Position numbers and translations under genes: made by a program
Notes under the pieces: generated by a model
Seen by the model: only the letters and a program-made list of their open reading frames with translations
The model's database searches: none
What the model was told of the DNA's origin: nothing
Shown: positions 5,153 to 5,519 of the stretch, piece after piece
Layout of the letters: the number at the start of each line of letters is the position of its first letter
Numbering within the stretch: the first letter of the stretch is position 1
Source: Pseudomonadota bacterium
Lineage (GTDB): Bacteria; Pseudomonadota; Gammaproteobacteria; Burkholderiales; Burkholderiaceae_C
Direction of reading: 5' to 3'
Assembly: GCA_023435325.1 (NCBI GenBank)
Contig: JAEYRT010000202.1
Location: 1-5,519, forward strand
DNA length: 5,519 bases

Positions 5153-5519
5153 ATGCAGGAGCACACACTCAAAGGCAAAGTCGCGCTGATCACCGGAGGC
5201 TCGCGCGGCTTGGGGGCACACACGGCGCAGGCCATGGCCGCTCTGGGGGCGGACATCGCCATCAGCTACCTCCACGCTGCCGAGCAGGCACATGCGCTGG
5301 TGAAGCAACTGAAAGCCAAAGGCGTGCGTGCCCTGGCCATTCAGAGCGATCAAGCAGATACCGGTGCAGTCCAAGCTCTGGTGGACCAAGTGATGAAGCA
5401 CTTTGGCCGCTTGGATATTTTGGTCAACAACGCTGGGGTCGCCGTGCAAGGCCAAAAGGTGGACGACCCTGCCCTACGCCATGAACAACTGGACTGGCAG
5501 TGGCGGGTGAATGTTCTGG
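5153..5519 (+). CDS. Short-chain dehydrogenase/reductase (SDR), N-terminal part (gene runs off the right edge)
   Basis: The visible 122 codons form a Rossmann-fold classical SDR. The nucleotide-binding motif TGGSRGLG is at residues 14-21, a DxxD-like SDQAD segment is at 65-69 and the structural motif VNNAG is at 91-95. Asn120 in RVNVL matches the Asn of the catalytic tetrad. The YxxxK active site lies beyond the window. Arg18 in the glycine motif and ISYLHAAE after the second strand suggest NADP(H) use, though this is not certain. The ATG at 5153 is chosen because AGGGGA (5143-5148) lies 4 bases upstream. An in-frame ATG at 5108 would add 15 unconserved residues and has only a weak ribosome site. 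The gene is divergent from the TetR repressor and starts downstream of its candidate operator. The substrate is unknown; FabG-like 3-oxoacyl reductases are among the nearest look-alikes. Confidence 0.9.
   Translation, partial: MQEHTLKGKVALITGGSRGLGAHTAQAMAALGADIAISYLHAAEQAHALVKQLKAKGVRALAIQSDQADTGAVQALVDQVMKHFGRLDILVNNAGVAVQGQKVDDPALRHEQLDWQWRVNVL

Overview
This window looks like chromosomal DNA from a Gram-negative betaproteobacterium, probably Burkholderiales and plausibly Comamonadaceae. That placement is inference. It rests on the moderately high G+C content, the codon use, the LivK/LivH transporter type and the general look of the proteins; no rRNA or other marker gene is present. Coding density is high. 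I found no mobile element, CRISPR array, tRNA or rRNA.

Left part (1 to about 3318, all on the minus strand, so read right to left). The gene order in the direction of transcription is: a Rid/YjgF-family protein (2926-3318), an alpha/beta hydrolase with an HGGYW oxyanion motif (1930-2829), a periplasmic LivK-type substrate-binding protein (574-1761), a CsaA-type tRNA-binding-domain chaperone (223-561), and the start of a LivH-type branched-chain-amino-acid ABC permease (1-193, running off the window). The binding-protein gene is interrupted by a single in-frame TAA at 1180-1182, with intact, collinear family sequence on both sides. This is either a recent nonsense mutation or a sequence error. 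The 12- and 29-base gaps around csaA suggest that the binding protein, csaA and the permease share a transcript. The 168-base gap upstream of the binding protein holds a strong hairpin, a palindrome and a tandem repeat.

Middle (3319-4394). A LysR-type regulator is transcribed divergently from the Rid gene. The 98-base shared control region has an extended imperfect palindrome over the Rid leader and a small hairpin just before the LysR start. The usual reading is that this LysR protein controls the Rid/hydrolase genes and perhaps the transporter, which would make a small uptake-and-catabolism locus of unknown substrate.

Right part (4357-5519). A TetR-family repressor (minus strand) overlaps the LysR 3' end by 38 bases and is divergent from a short-chain dehydrogenase/reductase (plus strand, cut by the window edge). 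Between them is a 30-base near-perfect palindrome that overlaps the -10 region of a promoter with a perfect TTGACA -35 box. This is a clear candidate operator for a TetR/SDR regulatory pair.

Nothing here is clearly a new class of system. The points most worth checking are the in-frame stop, the TetR operator, csaA inside a liv operon, and the Rid protein that lacks the canonical RidA arginine.
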